From assembly GCF_010092445.1 (NCBI RefSeq), contig NZ_CP048031.1, forward strand, positions 4,278,001 to 4,342,000: a DNA stretch of 64,000 nt. The letters are read 5' to 3'. The notes beneath the pieces were generated by a model. The model had not been told where the DNA came from and did not search any database. It saw only the letters and a list, made by a program, of their open reading frames with translations. The stretch is from Shewanella sp. Arc9-LZ (GTDB taxonomy: Bacteria > Pseudomonadota > Gammaproteobacteria > Enterobacterales > Shewanellaceae). Position numbers and translations under genes: made by a program. Of this stretch, positions 45,632 through 55,907 are shown piece after piece (within the stretch, counting starts at the first letter, position 1; every line of letters starts with the position of its first letter).

Positions 45632-45709
45632 TTAATAGTAAGTGCTTAATAGTAAGTGCTTAATAGTAAGTGCTTAATAGTAAGTGCTTAATAGTAAGTG
45701 CTTAATAGC
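45632..45709. repeat. 14-bp tandem repeat
   Basis: Five complete and one partial copy of TTAATAGTAAGTGC in a head-to-tail run. It lies between the porin terminator and the 3' end of the cyclophilin gene. Confidence 0.95.
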
Positions 45710-45761
45710 TATTACTTACTCGCTAATGTTTAATAGCGAGTGTGTAAATAGCACTGCACAT

Positions 45762-46271
45762 TTAAGCAACAGGTTTCTCGTCAACAATGGTCACTTTCTC
45801 AACAATAATCGGCTCACGCGGTACATCTTCATGGCCTGCCATCGTCGTTGTTTTAACTCGCTCCATTTGCTGAATAACATCCATACCGGCGGTCACTTTG
45901 GCAAACACCGCATAACCCCAACCCGCATTGGTCATTGCTGCGTGGTCTAGAAAATCATTGTCGGCAACATTAATAAAAAATTGCCCAGTAGCTGAATGCG
46001 GCGAATCTGTTCGAGCCATCGCCAAAGTACCCAACACGTTGTTCAAACCTTTATTGGCTTCATTGGCAATAGGGTCACGAGTAGGTTTTTCTTTCATTTT
46101 GGCGGTTAAGCCACCGCCCTGCACCATAAAACCTTTAATAACCCGATGAAAAATAGTGCCGTCATAAAAACCGTCTTGGCAGTATTTTAAAAAGTTTTTT
46201 GAAGAAACCGGCGCACGTTCCATTTCAAGCTCTACGGTAAAATCGCCAAGGTTGGTGCTAAAGATAATCAT
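45762..46271 (-). CDS. ppiB: Cyclophilin-type peptidyl-prolyl isomerase
   Basis: 169 residues from the ATG at 46271; the longer frame to 46307 would add a 12-residue hydrophobic stretch that PpiB lacks. GTIFHRVIKGFMVQGG is the active site with catalytic Arg, and SATGQFFINVAD and AVFAKVTAGMDVI complete the fold. No signal peptide, so it is the cytoplasmic form. It catalyses proline isomerisation during folding. Confidence 0.93.
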   Translation of the reverse strand: MIIFSTNLGDFTVELEMERAPVSSKNFLKYCQDGFYDGTIFHRVIKGFMVQGGGLTAKMKEKPTRDPIANEANKGLNNVLGTLAMARTDSPHSATGQFFINVADNDFLDHAAMTNAGWGYAVFAKVTAGMDVIQQMERVKTTTMAGHEDVPREPIIVEKVTIVDEKPVA

Positions 46272-46380
46272 ATACAGCCATGTTCCAAAAATGAGAATAG
46301 CCGCCATTATATTATATAGAACCGTAGGCGGCTATCGCGCTTATTGTTGAATGAAATTCTATCCTTTAAACACTTTCCAC

Positions 46381-46855
46381 TTATTGGGCTGGCTGATTAA
46401 ATAAATCCATCGCGGATTTTGTCATCGCCCTAACCCCAGTGCGAATAGTTAACGGCATAGATAACCGGGTGCAAACTGACTTGAATGTAAACGTTCAAGT
46501 TTATTGCGCTGGTTGATTAAATAAATCCATCGCAGATTTTGTCATAGCCCTAACCCCAGTGCGGATAGTTAACGAATAATCTGGCGCAAACTGACTAGAA
46601 TGTAAACGTTCAAGTTTATTGCACTGGTTGATTAAATAAATCCATCGCGGATTTTGTCATAGCCCTAACCCCAGTGCGAATGGTTAATGGCATAGATAAC
46701 CGGGTGCAAACTGACTTGAATGTAAACGTTCAAGTTTATTGCGCTGGTTGATTAAATAAATCCATCGCGGATTTTGTCATAGCCCTAACCCCAGTGCGAA
46801 TGGTTAACGGCATAGATAACCGGGGGCAAACTGACTTGAATGTAAACGTTCAAGT
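46381..46855. repeat. Four tandem copies of the amidohydrolase gene's 3' end
   Basis: Units at 46381-46500 (120 bp), 46501-46615 (115 bp), 46616-46735 (120 bp) and 46736-46855 (120 bp) repeat the last about 35 codons of the M20 gene plus a short hairpin (ACTTGAA with TTCAAGT) just beyond the stop. The 115-bp unit matches the gene's own version; the 120-bp units carry an altered central piece that breaks the reading frame. Each unit ends with the same NQPAQ-stop sequence. Confidence 0.9.
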
Positions 46856-48196
46856 TTATTGCGCTGGTTGATTAAATAAATCCATCGCGGATTTTGTCAT
46901 AGCCCTAACCCCAGTGCGGATAGTTAGCGAATAATCTGGCGCAAACTGACTAGAATGCAAAGACGGCAAGGTATCGCCAGACTCAACACTCGCTTGATAC
47001 TGGCTAGGTTCTACCCCGCCCAGCCAAAATAAAGTAATCGGACGTTTCTCTGCAGTGAGCCCATATAAACCAAAATCTTCGCCAGCCATTACCGGTGGTG
47101 CCACCAGCACATTATCGCTGCCTAATTCGGCTTCAATACTGGCTTTAACCTTAGCGGCTAACGTGGGATCGTTATAGGTTGACGGAATGGTTTCATCATC
47201 ATGTACATACACCACAGGCATAAGGTCATCTGGCAAGCCAGCACTAATCGCGATACCGGTAGTAATACGTTTAATCGCCGCGATTTGCTGCTCACGAACC
47301 TTAGGATTATACGAGCGTAAGGTCAGCTGAAGCTTCACTTCATCTGAAATAATATTGTGTTTTGAGCCACCATGAATAGCGCCAACAGTAACCACATTAG
47401 GCTCTAACGGCGAGACTTCTCGGCTAACAATGGTTTGCAGTGCAAGTACTGTGCGCGCAGCAAGTACCACTGGATCGATAGTGACGTGCGGATAAGCACC
47501 ATGGCCACCTTTGCCCTTAATGGTAATATCAACCGAATCAACATTCGCCAAGGCATAACCACTTACGGTGCCGACTTTGCCTGCAGGAATTGACGCACTC
47601 ACATGCAAACCAATAATGCTGTCTGGTGTTGGGAACTGGCTAAACAACCCCTGTTTTAGCATGGCTTTGGCGCCGCCACCGACTTCTTCTGCGGGTTGAG
47701 CCACCATCATCAAAGTACCTTGCCAGTCGGCTTTGTGAAGCATCAGTTGCTGTGCAGTACCAATTAAACTGGTCATGTGAATATCGTGGCCACAACCATG
47801 CATAATCCCAACAGTACTGTTGTCCGCATTAAGGGTTGTCACGGTCGATGCGTACTCTTTTCCCGTTTGTTCAATAATTGGCAAGCCATCAATATCAGCA
47901 CGGATCATCACCACGGGGCCTTTACCGTTTTTGACAATACCGACCACACCATAACCGCCAAAATTAGCAGTAACCTCAAAGCCTAATTGCTTTAGTTCTT
48001 GCGCCATACGTTGGCTAGTGGCTTTTTCTTGATATGACAATTCAGGGTGTTGATGCAGGTGTAGATATAGTTGCTCAAGCTTTGGTAATGCTTTACTTAC
48101 AGAGAGATCAAGATCGCTCGCACTAGCAGTAACAGACAACGACGAAGCTGAAAACACTAACGCCAATAAGGGGTACGCAACACGTAAGCAGGTCAT
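46856..48196 (-). CDS. M20 family amidohydrolase, exported
   Basis: 446 residues with a Sec signal peptide ending VTASASD. HPELSYQE and GCGHDIHMTSLIG hold the first metal ligands, AEEVGGGA the catalytic Glu-Glu and HVSASIPAGKVG the inner His. This is the layout of the IAA-amino acid hydrolase/N-acyl-amino acid amidohydrolase branch. It probably removes N-acyl groups from amino acids in the periplasm using Zn or Mn. Its 3' end has been duplicated in tandem downstream. Confidence 0.92.
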   Translation of the reverse strand: MTCLRVAYPLLALVFSASSLSVTASASDLDLSVSKALPKLEQLYLHLHQHPELSYQEKATSQRMAQELKQLGFEVTANFGGYGVVGIVKNGKGPVVMIRADIDGLPIIEQTGKEYASTVTTLNADNSTVGIMHGCGHDIHMTSLIGTAQQLMLHKADWQGTLMMVAQPAEEVGGGAKAMLKQGLFSQFPTPDSIIGLHVSASIPAGKVGTVSGYALANVDSVDITIKGKGGHGAYPHVTIDPVVLAARTVLALQTIVSREVSPLEPNVVTVGAIHGGSKHNIISDEVKLQLTLRSYNPKVREQQIAAIKRITTGIAISAGLPDDLMPVVYVHDDETIPSTYNDPTLAAKVKASIEAELGSDNVLVAPPVMAGEDFGLYGLTAEKRPITLFWLGGVEPSQYQASVESGDTLPSLHSSQFAPDYSLTIRTGVRAMTKSAMDLFNQPAQ

Positions 48197-48354
48197 ATTA
48201 TTATTCTTAATTGTCGGGATTTGAGTATGTTAACCTACCATAAGCTTAAGCCACTTTGTAATGGGTTTTAGGTAACCGCAAGTTAAGGGATAATGTTAGT
48301 AGTGGCATAGTGATTAAGTCATTGTGGTCAGAGAAATAATAATAAAGGAAATCA

Positions 48355-48873
48355 ATGACAGTCATTACTGAAACACCAAGGTTAATTATAAGAGAATTTA
48401 CCCTTGAAGATGCACCTGCAGTATTGCATTTTAATGCTCCAGAACAAGTCAGCCTCTATACCGGTGACGCAGGAATGTGCACAACATTAACCGACGCCGA
48501 AAACATCATTACCAATATTTGGTTAGCTGAATATCAGCAATACGGTTTTGGCCGTTGGGCTGTGGTACTGAAAGAGACCAAGACTGTGATTGGGTTTTGC
48601 GGTTTTAAAAATGAAACTCGTATTAATGCCGTCGATATTGGTTATCGCTTGCACCCTGATTACTGGGGTATTGGTTTAGCGACAGAAGCCAACCTAGCCT
48701 GTATCGAATATGCCAAACAACACATGGATTTAGGCATCGTCTATGCCACTGTTGTCGATGCTAATAGCGGCTCAATCAATGTGGTCACTAAACTAGGCAT
48801 GACATTTCATTCTCAATTCCAACGAGATGAATTTACTTTTAATCGTTATGCCATGTTATTGAACGGCAACTAA
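48355..48873 (+). CDS. GNAT family N-acetyltransferase
   Basis: 172 residues. The GNAT fold is recognisable from PRLIIREFTLEDAPAVLHF at the start, IGYRLHPDYWGIGLATEANLACI, which carries the acetyl-CoA-binding loop, and DANSGSINVVTKLGM. It is of the RimJ-like type that acetylates proteins or small molecules. AAGGA lies 6 bases before the ATG. Confidence 0.92.
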   Translation: MTVITETPRLIIREFTLEDAPAVLHFNAPEQVSLYTGDAGMCTTLTDAENIITNIWLAEYQQYGFGRWAVVLKETKTVIGFCGFKNETRINAVDIGYRLHPDYWGIGLATEANLACIEYAKQHMDLGIVYATVVDANSGSINVVTKLGMTFHSQFQRDEFTFNRYAMLLNGN

Positions 48874-49586
48874 CGAGCACTTATCTAAGTACTAACGCTA
48901 AGCACTAAATCTATCTCAACATCTAAATCTAAAAAAACAGCAAGCAAAAAACTAACATGTTGCTTTTTCATTAAAGCTGACTCTATCGTGCTGGCTTAAC
49001 ATTAGCTTCGTTTCATGTACCGAAATCAAATTAACCTTATAAAATTAGTACCGCTGAGAATAGTATTAAACGTTTTTAGCAATAAAATATAAATTATTTT
49101 TAATCAAAAGCTTACATAAAAAATTAAATACCATAAAGCTAACACTAAGCCATATCACTCGCCTATAGCTGAGCAAATAACAAAACAATATTAATGACCA
49201 ACATAGAGACTGCATATGTGTTAGGTTGTATTAGTGTATTGCAAGAAATCGATACGATATTCATGGATGAAAGAGCAGCTACAACACTTAAGCCGGTATG
49301 TAGTATCACAATGGACTCTCTGAAATTACCCAACCAGTATTTTTCCTTCATTCAAGACTTCAGGTTACATCAGTGCACCATGACGCCGTGCCAATATAAC
49401 GAATTGATTTGTAAAGAATAATAATATCACTTAGTTATATGCAATAAATTTAGATGCCATAAAGTTTAGATGTTAATTATCTCGAACTCACCCATTACAG
49501 ACTGGTGGCCTGCTACCGTATTTCTTCACATACAAACAGCCTGTTTATTGAGTAACAACACAATAAAATAAGAGGTAATTACACTT
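48874..49586. other. Gene-poor intergenic stretch
   Basis: A 75-codon plus-strand frame (49194-49421) exists but has no ribosome site and no recognisable domain; I do not call it as a gene. The stretch is A+T-rich and otherwise featureless. Confidence 0.5.
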
Positions 49587-51482
49587 TTGAAAAATAATAC
49601 GATTGCGATAACCCCTGAAATGCTGAAGTCTTGGCAAAAAACAGTTGATCTGATTGCCAAAGTCGCTCAAGTGCCTGCATCGTTAATTATGAAACTTCAC
49701 ACTGATGAAATGGAAGTGTTTGTCGCCAATCATAATGCCAACAGCCCATATGCCCCCGGGATGAAAGACATGCTGGGACATAGTTTATATTGCGAATCAG
49801 TGATTGAGCAGCAAACAGAATTACATGTCAAAAATGCCCTAGAAGATCCTCGCTGGAGTCAAAATCCTGAGCTTGAATTTGGTATGGTTTCTTATTATGG
49901 CGTACCACTCAACTGGCCTGATGGAGAGCCCTTTGGCACCATTTGCATACTAGACCAAAAAGCAAATAGCTACTCCGATGATCTTATTTTGCTGTTAGAT
50001 TGTTTTCGTCAAAATGTTGAAAGTAATCTAGAAATACTCTACCAAAAAGAAAAGCTGGCTCAAGCCAATTTACAGTTAGAAACTCGTATTGCGCAGCGCA
50101 CATCAGACTTAGAGCAGCTTAACAGCAATTTAATGCAAGAAATCGATTCACGCATCGCCGCGGAAAAACTATTAGATATTCAACAACGTTTCGACAGCGT
50201 CACTGGCTTGCCTAAATTTAGTCAACTCGAAACAGTGTTTAACAACCTGACGAAAAGCGACGCCTTAACCTGTATTTCGGTAACCCATTTCAGCATCACC
50301 AACTTAAAAGTCATTCAAGACGGTTTAGGTTATGACATCACTGAAAAAGTACGTAATGTGGTCGCGCAAAAACTACAACATTTTATACCCAATAATACTT
50401 ATCTTGCCATTGTCAGTGATACGACCTTCTGTATCGTCATCTGCACCAAGAAACAACTATATGGCGATAAGATGGCGACTTTTTGCAGTCGCTTATGTCA
50501 GCACTTTAGCCAAGATATTTATGTCGATGAATTACCGCTATCCATTACCACTGCTATGGGAGTCGCATTTTACCCCAACGATGGTAGTGGATTTATGGAC
50601 CTATCAAGAAAATCCAGCGCCGCGCTATCACATTGTGAAATGGGTAATAACAATAGCTATAAGTTCTTTAACCAAAAAATGGAATCCGAACTGTCTAGTC
50701 GTATACAAATGGAGTCATTATTAAGAGGCGCACTTAAACGCGATGAATTGTCATTGCATTACCAGCCATTTGTAAGCACTCAAAGTAAAAGTGTTGTTGG
50801 CGCTGAAGTGCTTATAAGATGGAACAACCCAACTTTAGGCCAAGTTTCGCCGGCTGAATTTATTGAAATTGCAGAACATTCAGGCAAAATCATTGAAATA
50901 GGTTATTTTGTATTAAGAAGCGCTCTGAAACAATTAGCTTACTGGCGTGAGCTATATAATCGCGATTTTTATCTGGCAATCAATATGTCACCCATACAAC
51001 TAAAAGACAGTTACTTAGTCGATAAGATTGTTAGCTTGCTTGAGTTATACAACATACCCGGCCATTTGCTTGAGATTGAGCTAACAGAAAATGCGTTAAT
51101 CCACGATGCAGCATATGCCCAGGAAGTATTGAGCAAGTTAAATCAGCATGGGATCCGTTTGTCGTTAGATGATTTTGGTACCGGTTATTCGTCACTCAGT
51201 TACTTGCAATACTATCCGTTTAACTCAGTCAAAATTGATCGCAGCTTTATTCGTAATCTTGATACTTCAGAACAGAGCCGACAGTTAGTTAACACCATTA
51301 TCGCCATGGCAAATAACTTACAGTTGTCGTTAGTGGCAGAAGGGGTGGAAAATCAATTTCAAGCCGATTTTGTGGCTAAGCAAGGGGCTGACATATGGCA
51401 GGGTTATCATCTGGGAAAACCGGTAGATGCCAATGAGTTTGCCCAGCAATACTTAATCCCCTCAATGACACCACTATTTTAA
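49587..51482 (+). CDS. GAF-GGDEF-EAL protein, probable c-di-GMP phosphodiesterase
   Basis: 631 residues. A GAF domain (about 15-155, KLHTDEMEVFVANHNANSPY) is followed by a coiled-coil linker, a degenerate GGDEF domain (SDTTF where GGDEF would be, about 195-360) and a complete EAL domain: AEVLIRW, NMSPIQL, IELTEN, LDDFGTGYSSL, VKIDRSFI and VAEGVE are all present. It should hydrolyse c-di-GMP; the GGDEF part is probably inactive or a regulatory GTP-binding domain. The start is a TTG with AGAGG about 10 bases upstream. Confidence 0.92.
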   Translation: MKNNTIAITPEMLKSWQKTVDLIAKVAQVPASLIMKLHTDEMEVFVANHNANSPYAPGMKDMLGHSLYCESVIEQQTELHVKNALEDPRWSQNPELEFGMVSYYGVPLNWPDGEPFGTICILDQKANSYSDDLILLLDCFRQNVESNLEILYQKEKLAQANLQLETRIAQRTSDLEQLNSNLMQEIDSRIAAEKLLDIQQRFDSVTGLPKFSQLETVFNNLTKSDALTCISVTHFSITNLKVIQDGLGYDITEKVRNVVAQKLQHFIPNNTYLAIVSDTTFCIVICTKKQLYGDKMATFCSRLCQHFSQDIYVDELPLSITTAMGVAFYPNDGSGFMDLSRKSSAALSHCEMGNNNSYKFFNQKMESELSSRIQMESLLRGALKRDELSLHYQPFVSTQSKSVVGAEVLIRWNNPTLGQVSPAEFIEIAEHSGKIIEIGYFVLRSALKQLAYWRELYNRDFYLAINMSPIQLKDSYLVDKIVSLLELYNIPGHLLEIELTENALIHDAAYAQEVLSKLNQHGIRLSLDDFGTGYSSLSYLQYYPFNSVKIDRSFIRNLDTSEQSRQLVNTIIAMANNLQLSLVAEGVENQFQADFVAKQGADIWQGYHLGKPVDANEFAQQYLIPSMTPLF

Positions 51483-51538
51483 TCTACTGCATGTGTCGCA
51501 AATGGTATCGCAATAGTTTCGCACTCAACGAGTACCGT

Positions 51539-51567
51539 ATAAGCCGACCGTTACAAAGTTGGCTTAT
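51539..51567. terminator. Hairpin between convergent genes
   Basis: ATAAGCCGAC pairs with GTTGGCTTAT. It lies between the GGDEF/EAL gene and hcr and may terminate both. Confidence 0.6.
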
Positions 51568-51587
51568 ATGTACTACGGTAAGACATA

Positions 51588-52799
51588 TCACATTTGTAAG
51601 CGCACATCTGAGGTCATTTTGGTTGAACACGCCAATACAAAGCCTGCTGCAATTTCGTCAGCCGTTAACGCCATTTTGCTAGACGACACAGTGGTGCCTG
51701 AAACAACCTGACATTTACACGCACCGCATACGCCTGAACGACATGCGGCAATAATCGGTAATTTTGCCGACTCAATGCCATCAAGTAGGCTTTGGTCGCC
51801 AGTTAGCTGCACCTGTTTATCACCAATGCTCAGCATAAACTGCTCGGTTGATGGATTACTTTCTAACGCAGCTTTCAACCCCATGGCACTACTTGCACCA
51901 AAGCTTTCTTGGTTGAACTGACTCATATCAAATTCGGCAGCTTCAAGCATTAACTTTACCGCCGCCATGTATGGCTCAGGTCCGCACACAAATACGGTAC
52001 GCTGTTGATAATCTGGCACTAACTTAACTAAGGTTTCTAAACTTAAGCGACCACTTTCACAACCTGTAGAGGCATGCTTATCAGTCAAATTTTGCTTATT
52101 GCCGTCAGACTCTAATACATAATTGAGATTGAAATGTTGGCTTCGTGATGCCATCGACGCCATTGAATTAGCAAACATAATGTCATCGACAGTTTTGGCA
52201 CTGTGTACGAAGGCAATATCGCTGTCGGTAGTGGTATCGCAAAGCCAGCGCGACATAGAATGCATTGGTGTTACGCCGCAACCCGCGCTTAAGAATAAGT
52301 ACTTATCGGCCTCAATGTCGACCAAGTTAAATATCCCATCAGGGCCAGTAACCGTCACTTCATCGCCAACATTGAGCGACTCAGTTAAGTAATTAGACAC
52401 CACGCCACCAGCGATTTTTTTAATCGTGACCACTAATGAAAATGGTCGTGAAGGTGACGATGAAATAGTGTAACTGCGGTAAACCTTGTCGCCATTAATA
52501 TTTAGTTTAAAGGTAATAAACTGCCCCGGTTTAAAATTAAATTTAACCGGTGTGAGTCCCTGAAAGCGGAAACTGACCACATCATGGGTTTCATTCCATT
52601 TTTCAACACAGCAAAGCTGTACCTCGCCTCGTTGCCAGTTATCAGCTGCCAAAAGTGCTTTCGGGGTTGCCAGTGCAGCGGGTTCAACCGTTGGCGTGGT
52701 CTCGATAACGGGGGCCTCGCTAACAGGAGTCACCTTTTTAGCCACTTGGGCAGAAAGCGCTTGTGAAAATGAAAAACCGACTGAGGGAGCACTACTCAT
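51588..52799 (-). CDS. hcr: NADH oxidoreductase of the hybrid-cluster protein
   Basis: 403 residues. An FAD-binding domain (VYRSYTISSSPSRPFSLVVTIKK), an NAD-binding domain (LSAGCGVTPMHSMSRWL), and a C-terminal plant-type [2Fe-2S] domain with CRSGVCGACKC and a later LACST are in order. Extra residues at the N-terminus form a linker. It follows hcp by 113 bases and passes electrons to it. AAGG lies 7 bases before the ATG. Confidence 0.93.
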   Translation of the reverse strand: MSSAPSVGFSFSQALSAQVAKKVTPVSEAPVIETTPTVEPAALATPKALLAADNWQRGEVQLCCVEKWNETHDVVSFRFQGLTPVKFNFKPGQFITFKLNINGDKVYRSYTISSSPSRPFSLVVTIKKIAGGVVSNYLTESLNVGDEVTVTGPDGIFNLVDIEADKYLFLSAGCGVTPMHSMSRWLCDTTTDSDIAFVHSAKTVDDIMFANSMASMASRSQHFNLNYVLESDGNKQNLTDKHASTGCESGRLSLETLVKLVPDYQQRTVFVCGPEPYMAAVKLMLEAAEFDMSQFNQESFGASSAMGLKAALESNPSTEQFMLSIGDKQVQLTGDQSLLDGIESAKLPIIAACRSGVCGACKCQVVSGTTVSSSKMALTADEIAAGFVLACSTKMTSDVRLQM

Positions 52800-52911
52800 T
52801 TTGATACCTTAACGCAGTAAAAAATACAGTTAGCGATATGAAAGTCTCATATCGCCTTTAATCGTTATCGTGCAAATACGTGTAACATAAATGCACGATT
52901 TTTATGGCTAA

Positions 52912-54570
52912 TTACGCCACGTTCATCATTGCTTTTAAGTCTGACTCAACATCGGTAGTGCCACGCAAACCAAACTGTTGCTCTAAAATATTCATTAGAT
53001 TTTCAGATAAAAATGCTGGCGCAGTAGGTCCTGTACGGATGTTTTTCACCCCAAGTGATAACAAGGTTAACAACACTACAATCGCTTTTTGCTCAAACCA
53101 CGACAACACTAGGCTCAGCGGTAAATCATTAAGGTCACACTCAAAAATATCTTTTAACGCTAACGCTAACTGAATAGCAGAATAGGCATCGTTACATTGG
53201 CCCACATCAAGTAAACGTGGCACACCATTGATGTCACCAAAGTCTAATTTATTGAACTTGTACTTACCGCAACCTAAGGTCAAAATAATTGAATCATCAG
53301 GCACAGACTTAGCTAAGTCAGTAAAGTAATTGCGCTCTAATTTGTCGCCATCACAACCACCAATTAAGAAGAAGTGCTTAATAGAACCGTTTTTAACGTT
53401 TTCAACTACGGTGGGTGCTGCTGCCATTAAGGCGTTACGGGCAAAACCGATGGTGATCATGTGGGGAATTTCATCATAAGCAAAACCTTCAAGTTCAAGG
53501 GCTTTGTTAATCACTTCGCTGAAATCATCACCTTCAACGTGAGTGACACCAGGCCAACCTACGATACTGCGGGTATAAATACGGTCAGAGTACTCACCAA
53601 CGGTAGGGTCGATAATACAGTTTGAGGTCATCACAACTGCACCAGGGAAAGTGGCAAATTCTTTTTGCTGATTTTGCCAAGCGCCGCCATAGTTACCGAC
53701 TAAATGCGCGTATTTTTTAAATGCTGGGTAAGCAAGTGCTGGTAACATTTCGCCGTGAGTAAAGACATTAATGCCCTTGCCTGCGGTTTGCTCAAGAATA
53801 AGCTCTAGATCTTTCATGTCGTGACCAGACACTAAAATCGCTTTACCTTTAACAGATTTGGTATTCACTTGTGTTGGCTCAGGATGGCCAAAAGAGGTGG
53901 TTTCGCCTAAATCTAACATCGCCATAATGCGGTAGTTTAATTGGCCAATTTCCATTGCAGTAGCAAACAGCTTGTCTGCATCAACAGAATCTTCACCTAA
54001 AAATGCCATGATTTTATGGAACTCAGCAGCCACATCAACGTCAGTTTGATCTAATACGCGAGCATGTTCCATATAAGCCGCTGCGCCTTTTAAGCCATAT
54101 AGGCATAATAAACGTAAGCCTAAAATGTCTTCATTTACGTCTCCGCCGTTAAGCAGTGCAATTGGCGCCTGGGCTAAAATCTCAGGTTTTGATGTAGCAA
54201 GTAATAACTCACCTTGACCGCTGACCATTTCTGGCTCGACACCTTGGCCTTTACAAGCAGCAATGTAAGCCGCTTTTAATTGGTCGCGATAGGTTTGTGC
54301 CTGGTAGGCATAATCAATTAAGCGTTCATCGTCGAAGTTTACGTTAGTTAACGTGGCAAAAAAGGCTTTAGGCACAAAAGTGTCAATGTCGCTGTCTACA
54401 ATGCCAAACTCACGCGCTTTAACTGCATAAGCCGACACGCCTTGCAGCATATAGATTAATAAATCTTGAATATCAGACGTCGACGCTAACTTGCCGCACA
54501 TACCTTGCGAGTAACTACAGCCATTGCCTTCTGGTGTTCTAATGGTTTGCTCACATTGCACACAAAACAT
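52912..54570 (-). CDS. hcp: Hybrid-cluster protein (hydroxylamine reductase-type)
   Basis: 552 residues from the ATG at 54570, where GAGGAG sits 7-8 bases upstream. The N-terminal cluster has CX2CX11CX6C spacing as in E. coli Hcp, and the hybrid-cluster ligands lie in [24 protein letters not shown] and CNDAYSA (the last with Cys). Hcp reduces NO and S-nitrosylates proteins in enteric bacteria, acting with Hcr. An NsrR-like operator lies 22-44 bases upstream. Confidence 0.95.
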   Translation of the reverse strand: MFCVQCEQTIRTPEGNGCSYSQGMCGKLASTSDIQDLLIYMLQGVSAYAVKAREFGIVDSDIDTFVPKAFFATLTNVNFDDERLIDYAYQAQTYRDQLKAAYIAACKGQGVEPEMVSGQGELLLATSKPEILAQAPIALLNGGDVNEDILGLRLLCLYGLKGAAAYMEHARVLDQTDVDVAAEFHKIMAFLGEDSVDADKLFATAMEIGQLNYRIMAMLDLGETTSFGHPEPTQVNTKSVKGKAILVSGHDMKDLELILEQTAGKGINVFTHGEMLPALAYPAFKKYAHLVGNYGGAWQNQQKEFATFPGAVVMTSNCIIDPTVGEYSDRIYTRSIVGWPGVTHVEGDDFSEVINKALELEGFAYDEIPHMITIGFARNALMAAAPTVVENVKNGSIKHFFLIGGCDGDKLERNYFTDLAKSVPDDSIILTLGCGKYKFNKLDFGDINGVPRLLDVGQCNDAYSAIQLALALKDIFECDLNDLPLSLVLSWFEQKAIVVLLTLLSLGVKNIRTGPTAPAFLSENLMNILEQQFGLRGTTDVESDLKAMMNVA

Positions 54571-54591
54571 AACTCTACTCCTCAAATATTA

Positions 54592-54614
54592 TTCATGTAT
54601 AAATTTTACATGTT
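54592..54614. promoter_or_regulatory. NsrR-like operator for hcp-hcr
   Basis: CATGTAAAATTTATACATG is an inverted repeat inside a 23-bp site laid out as two 11-base halves around one base, the arrangement of NsrR sites. NsrR controls hcp-hcr in enteric bacteria. No nsrR gene is in the window. Confidence 0.6.
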
Positions 54615-54819
54615 AAGGATGAGTTTACTCTTTACTCTGTAAATCAAAACCCGTTTTTGACACCAATGTTAGATTTTATGAGCTACATCACCTTCAGCAA
54701 TTGCTAATATTGATTGGTTTTTTATTGGGTAATATCGAGAGAGAAAACGGAGGTTATGGCGCGCTAAAATCATTATCTATCGCGACATAATAAACATGGA
54801 TACAGGGAAAATAACGTGG

Positions 54820-54865
54820 CTAGAGTCAGTAAGACATCATTGATTGTATGTCTTACTGACTCTAG
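54820..54865 (-). terminator. 18-bp perfect hairpin after the DUF4382 gene
   Basis: CTAGAGTCAGTAAGACAT and its exact complement flank a 10-base loop. It follows the stop of the DUF4382 gene and would insulate hcp. Confidence 0.75.
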
Positions 54866-54911
54866 TTGATTGACCAAATCAAATGGTGGATAAATTCAAT
54901 TGACCTCAGTA

Positions 54912-55907
54912 CTAGCCACCATGTCCACCATGGCCTTCATGATGCCCACCATTGCCGTTGCCACACTCATGTACCGTTTGTTGTCCACCAAGAGGGCCAG
55001 ATTCAATCGCTATAGAGCCTGCATCTTCATACATGACAAATGGTCCGGTGCTAATGTCATCAAGGATTGGATCATCTAAATGACCTAAACAGCTATAACC
55101 AACGCGGTAGTTCCCTTCGGGTAAATAGCCCATTGCAAAATACCAATCTCCATCCGTAGTTTGTAACAATCGGCTCACCGACAGTGGAGCCGTTAGCCCT
55201 GCAGGAGGTGTTGTTCCCATATCGGCCATTTGATCAATAGAAGTGACACTGTCAGGATATAAATAAGCTAAATGATAAAATTCCCCGCCAACAGGAGTGA
55301 GAGCCGAATACTCAGTTTCGCAATTGGCAATCCATTGCGGATCAACTTCTCCAATTAAATGGCCCATTTGACTATTATCGACTGACCACATTGCACGATG
55401 ACGTAATTGGTATTGTTCTTGATCCATTAGCAGACCTTGGTACAAGTTAATTTCCAATGTCATTACACGGTGTTGATTAGCTATAATCTCAACATCTTCT
55501 ATTGGCAAATAACCATTTTCAACTTGCAAACTATGACGGCCTTGGCCATCTTCAACGTAACAACCCTGATTGCCATCACCCTGATCAATTGTCACGTGGA
55601 CATTATGATATTGGCCAACAGGTAGATCGAGATTATCAATGGCAAGATGCCTATTCATGCCCTGATAATCGAGCAAATTAAACTCCATATGTTGTAAACT
55701 ATAACGGTGTATTTCCCCCGCAGCGTCCGTCATAACAAGTTCATTCATCACTAGCCCTAACCGGGACACTCCCGCCATAGGGGCATCTGACACCCCTAAA
55801 GAGAATTGTCCTAAAGGGTTAACTTCATCGGTTGTACTATCACTGCCGCCACAAGCGCTCAGCAATAAAACCGAAGATAACATCAATACTGAATAATAAA
55901 TTTTCAT
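54912..55907 (-). CDS. DUF4382 domain lipoprotein with a Gly/His-rich tail
   Basis: 331 residues from the ATG at 55907, preceded by GAGGA; an in-frame start 9 codons upstream is less likely. The lipobox LLSAC precedes a Gly/Ser linker. The mature protein opens GQFSLGVSDAPMAGVSRLGLVM, the DUF4382 signature, a beta-sandwich of unknown function. The C-terminus, CGNGNGGHHEGHGGHGG, is unusually rich in Gly and His and may bind metal. Function unknown. Confidence 0.85.
   Translation of the reverse strand: MKIYYSVLMLSSVLLLSACGGSDSTTDEVNPLGQFSLGVSDAPMAGVSRLGLVMNELVMTDAAGEIHRYSLQHMEFNLLDYQGMNRHLAIDNLDLPVGQYHNVHVTIDQGDGNQGCYVEDGQGRHSLQVENGYLPIEDVEIIANQHRVMTLEINLYQGLLMDQEQYQLRHRAMWSVDNSQMGHLIGEVDPQWIANCETEYSALTPVGGEFYHLAYLYPDSVTSIDQMADMGTTPPAGLTAPLSVSRLLQTTDGDWYFAMGYLPEGNYRVGYSCLGHLDDPILDDISTGPFVMYEDAGSIAIESGPLGGQQTVHECGNGNGGHHEGHGGHGG

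Larger units (their letters stand above)
54571..54911. other. hcp promoter region
   Basis: Holds the NsrR-like operator (54592-54614) and the hairpin at 54820-54865. Nothing else supported. Confidence 0.5.

Noticed and set aside
46381..46855. Tandem units considered as a CRISPR-like array or as truncated paralogous genes
   Set aside because: Units are contiguous 115-120 bp copies of the adjoining gene's 3' end, without distinct spacers and without start codons or upstream domains.
49194..49421. 75-codon plus-strand ORF
   Set aside because: No ribosome site, no recognisable motif, and an overlapping minus-strand frame of similar length is equally plausible.
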